In this document: positions 57,508 to 64,000 of the stretch, one piece after another
How the letters are laid out: every line of letters begins with the position of its first letter
How positions within the stretch are numbered: position 1 is the stretch's first letter
DNA from: Copromyces sp. CBS 386.78
Lineage: Eukaryota > Ascomycota > Sordariomycetes > Sordariales > Sordariaceae
Length of the DNA: 64,000 bases
Assembly: GCA_030685235.1 (NCBI GenBank)
Contig: MU839089.1
Span: 543,800-607,799 of the forward strand
Direction of reading: 5' to 3'
The notes under the pieces: model-generated
What the model saw: only the letters and a program-made list of their open reading frames with translations
Told to the model about the DNA's origin: nothing
The model's database searches: none
Program-made: the position numbers and the translations under genes

Positions 57508-58565
57508 GATGAAGTGTTGTTGCCAAGGAGGTAACCAGGGAAACCGTTGGTCGTGGGTGGATGGTGATCCCGGGGTTGCGCGAAAGGGACGAATTGGGTT
57601 GGACAACTTGAAAACCAAACGAATATTAGATAGAAGCAAACAATATTTACTGTCTAGGTCGCAATTGTTGTTTCCACAGGCGCATATGACAACACGTCGA
57701 ATTCGAGCAACTGAAGTCTTCAAAAGTTCGGTATGACGAACAATTCCAGGATCCTACAGCTTCTGTCATGCTCCATCGCCGGCACGGAGAACGGCGGGAC
57801 ACAGCAGCTGCCTGATTGGTGTAAACAACGCTGATTCAAGATGCCGCTAACAGCCAGCTCACCACCCCACTGAACACCGCCCGGGCGAGTCAGGGCCCCC
57901 GCAACCTTTACGTTGCCCGTTGCCCTGGCGACTTGACTGGACAGGGCAGGGACAAACAAAGGTCTGCCTGCCAATTTTGGACTTGTGGATTCATTCCTTT
58001 GCAACTTCCGTCCTTGACCAAGAACACACTGGAACCTGAACGTTTCGGTTTGCCGGGTGCTTCTTTCCCACGCTTCACCTTCCTTTGGCCTCTGTGAGCC
58101 TGGGTTCGCATTCGAATTCAGTGTGCGCGCAATCTTGAAAGTGGATTATTTACCGACCTTGGTTGTCTTTGTCACCAATCATTCCTCCAACCCCCCAGCG
58201 CGCACTCGAGTCAATCCGCGCTGCACATCATCATCGACGACAATTATCTTCACTTCAGATTCCAGGTCGCCGAGCAGTGCTTGACGATTACTAGTCCTAC
58301 TGTATGTTTTGCTTCTTCCAAGCAATTGGCGCTGTCCTCTGTCCCTCCCTTCCACTTTGCCAGCCACCGTTCAATCCCCACTCTGCACACCCCCTTGCTT
58401 TGTTTACTTTGTCTCTGACCAAATCACTCCTCAGACCTTCAGATAATTTACGGCATTGAATGACGCGACCAACAAAACGAGACTCCCGACCAACGACACC
58501 GACGTCGAACTCGACGACTCCCTAATAATACCCGACCCGTTTATCCTCGAGGCGCTCGAGAAGTC
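57508..58565. promoter_or_regulatory. Divergent region between OPA3-like and Polo kinase genes
   Basis: About 1.06 kb between two start codons pointing apart; it must contain both promoters and leaders. No TATA box or other named element could be assigned. Confidence 0.45.
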
Positions 58566-61500
58566 ATGGGAATGAGAGGTGTCGGTATGGACGCCCTATC
58601 CCCCAGAGATGTTAACGCCCAGGCGAGACCGAGAGCCCATGAGCTAAAGTCCAAGGCAGCTGCCGGGCTCAAGGCTTCCAAGGACAAAGACCACCCCCCG
58701 CCGCCGCCGAACCATGTCAACGAACCCCCCAGCTCCGATCGCAAAGAGGGCGCCATCTACCAAGTCGGCAAGCCACTAGGAAAAGGCGGCTTCGCTATCT
58801 GCTACGACGGCAAGCTGATCGGAAGCTCCAAGCGATATGCCCTCAAGATCGTCAAGGCCCAGATGGCCTCCAAGATGGAGCAGAAATTCCAGACCGAACT
58901 CCAGATCCACTCCAAAATGCGACACCCGAATATCGTCCAGTTCCACCGCGCCTTTACCTTTGAAAATTGCACCTACCTTGTTCTCGAACTATGCTCCAAT
59001 GGCTCCTTGATGGACATGGTCAAGCGCCGCAAGGGTCTGACAGAACCCGAAGTGCGCTTCTACACCGTTCAGATCGCCGGCGCCATCAAGTACATGCACG
59101 CCAAGGGCATCATCCACCGCGATCTCAAAATGGGCAACATCTTCCTCGACAAGTACATGAACGCCAAGATCGGAGACTTTGGCCTGGCTGCCTTGCTTCT
59201 TACCGGAAAGGATATGCAGATCATGAGGAGGACGACACTATGCGGGACACCCAACTACATTGCCCCAGAGATTCTGGAAAAGGGAAAGAAGGGCCATGAC
59301 CACATGGTGGACATTTGGAGTCTGGGTATCATCGTCTATGCCATGCTCACATCGAAACCACCGTTCCAGTCTTCGACAACCGACGAAATTTACCGCCGCG
59401 CGAGAGAACGTGACTACGAATGGCCATCGCCCGATGCCACGCAAAAGTACTACAGCCTGGAGGCTAAGGATCTTGTCGCAAGCATGCTGCAAGACGCAGA
59501 TATGAGGCCGGACCCCGATACTATCGTCTCTCATCCCTTCTTCACCTCTGGCTACATGCCCGTACCTTCGGACATTTCGTCCAGACTCCGAGAGTGCGCG
59601 CCTCAGAACCCAGCATTCTACGATCCTCTTTCCGGTCCCCGGGCAGAAGCAGACAATCTCCGCAATGTGCAAGAGATGTGCAAGGAGTGCAGTGTCGGGC
59701 CATGGTGCACACAGCAGTTTGTCTTCAAGAACATCTGGCGAGAGATGGCAGAGGAGGAGGCAAACGGCCTAACCCCTGCTATTCCGCTCGCCGAGGGTAT
59801 CGTCTACAGGCCCTATGACGAGATCAAGACTGAGGCAAGACGTCGCGCTCGTCTACTACAGCAACAGCAAACCGAACAGCAACCCGCAAAGTTGACATCA
59901 TCGCAGCAACCTCAGAAGCGCGTTCCGTTGGCAGACATTGGCGGAAGTAGGATGGAGGGAATAATACATTCACAACCTCCAAAGCCGGTCGTGGATGACC
60001 TAAGCAACAGTCTCGCCCAAGCAAGCATCGCCAACAGGGGCACCACAGGACTTCTACGTGCGCCACCTCAGAGTTTTGCGGCTCAACAGAGGGCCCAAGG
60101 CAGACCTCTCGCTACAGTCAGGTCGCAAACAGTTCCAGAGCCGGCTCTCCCAAGTGTTGGCTCTACTTCGGTACGCACCCGGTCTAGCAGGCGGGAAGTG
60201 CCAGAGACTGCTGATGCCCTAGGATCCCAACCAATTCGACCCACAACTCGTAGTTCTCGCAGCTACCCAGCAACCAGAAGCCAGGCGACGGCGTTGCCTA
60301 CTGAGGAGCCCGCTCCTGCCCAAAGGAGTGCGCCGACCTTGACAATGCAAAAACCTCAGGAAGACAAGCTGAGTCTCTTCAGTCCTGCCGAGTATCAAGA
60401 GGCAGTACCAGGGACTCAGCCCGATATTGTTCTCGAGAGGCTTCGCAGATTGCAGGCAGAGTTGGAGAGAGCGCTCAACGCTCGCTCAATGGCTCTTGTA
60501 TCCTCCAGGGACAAGACCCCACCGCCTCCTCACATTGTTGTCAAGTGGGTTGACTACACAAACAAGTTTGGTCTGGGCTACATCTTGAACGACGGCAGCG
60601 TCGGCTGCATCTTGCGCACTATTCCTACTCAAGAGGGCAGCCGAAGCGGTCTGTTACCCCCTGCTTGCGTGCTTGTTCACGGCGCGGAACGTCATTGCCA
60701 GCGCAGAGACGATCCTAGGTACCCAGACAGGCACCAAATCCTACCCCAGAATGAGGGCGTATACTTTTACGAGAACAATGGCGAGGACGGCATCAACCGT
60801 GTCCGTGTCTCGCCTCAGAACTTCCATATTCCAGTGAACGCCGACGGTACTACGGGTAAGTTGACAGCTGGTAGGGACATCTACGACCACCGTAAGCGGG
60901 AGCGCATTGTGTTATGGAAGAAGTTCGCCAACTACATGATCCAGTATGGCCGCGAGTCGGACAACCAGGATGATGCACCAATCCGGATGCCCACTATCAC
61001 GGACCCGACTGTTGCACCGAGTGATGTCGTGACTTTTTACCAGAGGTTTGGTGACGTCGGGTGCTGGATGTTTTGCGATGGTCATTTCCAGGTTTGTTTT
61101 CCTCGGTCCCCCTTCTTCATATTCTCAACTAACAGTAACGATAGTTCAACTTCCCCGACCACACCAAAATCGTCCTCGACCCCACCGGCACCTTCTGCCA
61201 CTTCTGGCATCTCCCCGAGTCCGCCGCCACCCACCTCTCCATAACCGGCTCCCTCTCCGAATCCGCTCTCGATGAGCGTTCCGTTCTCTCGTACCCCTTA
61301 CAAACCCTCCTCAACTTGTCCTCCCCTTCCCGCTCTGCCACCGTCACCAGCACTTCTACTTCACGTCGTCGCCCCGAAATTCCTACCTCGATACAAAACA
61401 TCCCCGCCGCTAACCACTTCCGTGAGAAAATCACGTTCATCCGGGACGTGATCAGGGAGTGGTCGGCCAACGGCGGACTGGGTAACAGCGACATGTCGCG

Positions 61501-61678
61501 CGAGAAGAGGATGCGGTGGACGGGCTGCAGGGAGACGAGGGATGTGACGGGCCCGATGAAACACGTTTGGGTCACGATTGGAGCAAGGTGGGGGGATTCG
61601 AGATTGAGTGCGTATGTGGATCCGAGGAGGCCGGAGGAGATGGGGGAGGAGGTTGATGAGAATGCGAAGAGGAGGTGA
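58566..61678 (+). CDS. cdc5: Polo-like serine/threonine kinase (Cdc5/Plk1)
   Basis: Exons 58566-61091 and 61145-61678, with a 53-nt intron, give 1019 residues. The kinase domain spans about 65-330: Gly loop GKPLGKGGFAICYD, ATP Lys94, catalytic HRDLKMGN with Asp186, DFGLAALL, and the T-loop RRTTLCGTPNYIAPE. A long Gln/Ser/Pro-rich linker follows. The Polo-box region starts near residue 655 (HIVVKWVDYTNKFGLGYILNDGS) and continues into exon 2 (GCWMFCDGHFQ joined to FNFPDHTKIVLDPTG). Polo kinases drive mitotic entry, septation and exit and bind primed phosphosites through the Polo boxes. It is longer than yeast Cdc5 (705), mainly in the linker and tail. The start is the first ATG; one eight codons later is possible. 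Confidence 0.95.
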
Positions 61679-62712
61679 ATCACACCCGGGATGAAAGAGG
61701 ATTATGGGTGATGAGAAAGGAAAAGGGTGGCTTATGTGTTTTCGTTCAAAGGAAAACAAGGAGATGGCAAGATGGCATTATACCCACTACGACGACGACC
61801 GCGACGTATGATTGCAATGCCGCATTTTATGAATGGGCGTATCTTTAACTTTTATAGGATGGCGTTGTTTTTCTTCAGTTGTTTTCCTATCGCTATCTAG
61901 TTGTAGGCGTGAACGAAGATTCGTTGTCAGGTTAGCTTGTACGGTTTTTGTACTTGATAAGGCAATTCTCTGGTATGAAAGGGGGTACCTATTGCGTTAG
62001 GAAGGCATCAGCGTTGGTTGGGACTTTGAGCCTATCGGATGTTTGAGTGTTTGTTTGTAGAAATGGAAGGTACCATGTACATATCATCATTTACTTCACC
62101 CCCTTTCTCAAGTTTCTCTTTTCGTCGGACAATGAGGAGTGAGTGAGTGAGTGATAGTCAAGAGTGAAGTGTGACGTGACTTAACTCGTAAGGTAGTCAG
62201 CATCACATCAGCATCAGGTTATATATAGCCATAAGGGAATGAATAAATGACAAGATAGTGAAGTATCTCAGACGCTATAGAATAAATCACCCTTAAATCC
62301 CAACCATGAAATCTATGTATGTATGTACCAGAGGGTTCATAAGGTAGGTAGGTTCTGGTAGATAATAATAGCCCAGGAAACTATGGTAATGAAAAGGAAC
62401 CAAAAATATATATCCAAGCAAGTCGCTGACTGACTTGGTCGTGAACAGACATTCTAGTCTAGAATACTATACCTTGAGACGAAAAAAAAAGGGCCTCTCT
62501 CTCTCTCTCTTGCCCGTACCATCCATCCATCCATCCATCCATCCATCCCATCCATCCATCCATCCATCCATCCATCCATCCATCCATCCATCCCATCCAT
62601 CCTCTTCAGTTCTTTCTCTCCCAAGATGCATGAAAACATGATGACGGGAAGCACAGAAGCTCTAGACTTACTTGTACTTGTACCTCGGCAAGCAAGCAAG
62701 CAAGCTTCAAAC
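61679..62712. other. Intergenic
   Basis: Polo kinase 3' UTR and AT-richer spacer with GTGA repeats near 62138. No gene supported. Confidence 0.45.
62519..62602. repeat. (ATCC)n microsatellite
   Basis: About twenty ATCC units with two one-base interruptions. Confidence 0.92.
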
Positions 62713-62919
62713 TCGAGAGAAATACAATCGAGAGAAATATAATCGAGAGAAATATACGACCGAGAGAAATACAACCGAGAGATAGATACGACCGAGAGAG
62801 ATATACAACCGAGAGATACATAGATACGACCGAGAGAGATACAACCGAGAGAAATACAACCGAGAGATAGATACAACCGAGAGAAATATACGACCGAGAG
62901 AAATACGACCGAGAGAAAT
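62713..62919. repeat. Minisatellite with CGAGAGA core
   Basis: About fourteen degenerate units of 13-18 bp, each with a CGAGAGA core followed by AATAYA or TAGATA-type spacers (AATACAACCGAGAGA, AATATACGACCGAGAGA). It ends some 370 bp before the start of the bZIP-like gene, in its probable promoter or leader. Confidence 0.88.
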
Positions 62920-63290
62920 TCTTCTTGTGAGTTTGTTGCTTCTGTGGGATTTTTTTCTATCTGTTTGGTCTCGAGGGCAAAGGTAAGGTACGCTCCAAAG
63001 CGAATGCTTAACCAAAGTATTTCGTCTATCTATTTACTTCATTGCCCTGATGACTTCTTGCGTATCCAGACTCATTACTCGCATACTTCCTCCCTCTTTA
63101 TCTCAATTGCACCAGCATAACTACAACTTACAAGTTCACTTTACGGCGTTGAACAAAAAGAACAAGCAAGAAAGCAAAACCAAAGCAAAGACCTTCTCTT
63201 CTTTTCTTTTCTTTTCCTTCCTTCCAGTTCTTCCTACCCCTTATCCCCTCATCCCCTCATCCCCGGCCTCCCCAACCTCCCCGACCGACC

Positions 63291-63785
63291 ATGATGGAGG
63301 GAGCCCACGACAACAACACACCATTACCTCCTCCGTCTATGTCTTCTCTAGGTCTACAGACTGCCGACCTCAAGATGGAACCTACCTCTACCAGTCCCAG
63401 TCCCAGTCCGCCTATCATCCACAGTCGACAGTCCTCCACCATCATCAAACCAACACCAACACCAACAACTTCACGTTCACCACCACCACCGCCAACAACA
63501 CCTCGCACCCCCATATCACCACCGCCCTCCTCTTCCTCCTCGAATAACCAGTTCCCACCCCAACCACAACTTGAACTCTCCGGACCTAAAAACCACGAAT
63601 ACCACACCCGCCGCCGCCTCCAAGTCCAGATCCGCCGCGCCCAATCCTCCCACCGCCGCCGAAAAGCCGATTACGACGTCAAGCGGCTGGAGCGGGAGAT
63701 TGCGAATATAAGGGGGATGATTGACCGGGCGAAGGTGGATGTGGATGTCTTGACGAAAGAGAATCAGGTTCTGGGTTTGCTTTGA
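63291..63785 (+). CDS. Small bZIP-like protein
   Basis: A single frame of 164 residues. The N-terminal 100 residues are Pro/Ser/Thr-rich and probably disordered. A basic region at about 107-125 (RRRLQVQIRRAQSSHRRRK) is followed by a heptad-like helix (DVKRLEREIANIRGMIDR, DVLTKENQVLGLL). This resembles fungal bZIP proteins with QVRRAQxTHRxRK basic regions, but the Asn that is nearly invariant in bZIP is not at the expected place and the zipper is short, so DNA binding is inference. The 3' half and 3' flank have a broken inverted copy at 16.8-17.2 kb. Two ATGs open the frame; further exons beyond the window are possible. Confidence 0.62.
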   Translation: MMEGAHDNNTPLPPPSMSSLGLQTADLKMEPTSTSPSPSPPIIHSRQSSTIIKPTPTPTTSRSPPPPPTTPRTPISPPPSSSSSNNQFPPQPQLELSGPKNHEYHTRRRLQVQIRRAQSSHRRRKADYDVKRLEREIANIRGMIDRAKVDVDVLTKENQVLGLL

Positions 63786-64000
63786 GGATGGATGAAGGTC
63801 TAATATCATCTTAAGGGTAGGGGAGGGAGTATTTGGAACTTGGAAGTGAGGGCTGGGCTGGGCTGGGGTGGTTGGTACATGTATGTTGTCGTGTAGTCTG
63901 TTTGGCTTGGTATGGTGTGGTGTGGTGTGGTGTGGTGTAGTGTGGTGTGGTGTGGTGTGGTGTGATCGAAGAGATGGAGGGTAAAAAGGGCAAAGAGGGG
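63597..64000 (+). repeat. Right arm of an inverted segmental duplication (mate 16759-17213, minus)
   Basis: Coding and 3' flanking sequence align collinearly with the minus strand of 17213-16759, with indels mainly at simple repeats. Similarity still holds at the last base of the window, so the duplication probably continues. Confidence 0.82.
63909..63963. repeat. (GGTGT)n microsatellite
   Basis: About ten pentamer units, one of them GTAGT. The inverted copy at 16.8 kb has only a short GGTGTGGTG trace here. Confidence 0.9.

Noticed and set aside
1..64000. tRNA or rRNA genes
   Set aside because: I looked for B-box-like GGTTCRANNCC and A-box pairs on both strands and found none that fold convincingly. 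A covariance-model scan would settle this.

Overview
The window is nuclear DNA of a filamentous ascomycete, most likely Neurospora or a very close member of the Sordariaceae. Supporting signs are short 55-220 nt introns with GTRNGT donors and CTAAC-type branch sites, GC-rich third codon positions, long pyrimidine-rich leaders, abundant microsatellites, and protein families that read as typical Sordariomycete orthologues. No bacterial, viral or organellar block was seen.

Layout. 0-10 kb: the 3' end of an acidic protein entering from the left edge, the GINS subunit SLD5, a frame-broken short-chain dehydrogenase, a Cys-rich probable GPI-anchored wall protein, methylthioribulose-1-phosphate dehydratase (minus), and a TA-flanked MITE with a second MITE inserted in its terminal repeat. 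10-19 kb: calnexin, mitochondrial methylmalonate-semialdehyde dehydrogenase, a degraded Gag-like relic, and a broken copy of the bZIP-like gene at the right edge. 19-32 kb: minus-strand RRN3 and HAP3/NF-YB, the divergent pair prefoldin 2 / CMC2, and a TMEM14 gene whose start codon forms its own coding exon. 32-36 kb: a gene-free stretch with a second copy of the outer MITE family and an 812-bp AT-rich element with terminal inverted repeats. 36-54 kb: a large C2H2 zinc-finger protein, a TRP/flavin-carrier membrane protein, a DEAH-box helicase and SDHAF3 with an unusually long intron. 54-64 kb: a minus-strand gene with three in-frame UAG codons, an OPA3-like gene, a Polo-like kinase and a small bZIP-like gene.

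Most genes are single-copy housekeeping functions: replication, rRNA transcription, CCAAT binding, ER folding, tubulin/actin prefolding, complex II and IV assembly, valine and methionine-salvage catabolism, and mitosis. They are not organised as a pathway cluster. The unusual content is (i) a 566-codon gene on the minus strand at 54.4-56.3 kb, intact apart from three UAG codons and one GC-AG intron, a candidate for sexual-stage A-to-I (UAG to UGG) mRNA recoding; (ii) an inverted duplication between 16.8-17.2 kb and 63.6-64.0 kb; (iii) three MITE-type insertions of two families, one nested, plus a larger relic element; and (iv) a 105-bp in-frame tandem duplication with a UAG at the end of HAP3.
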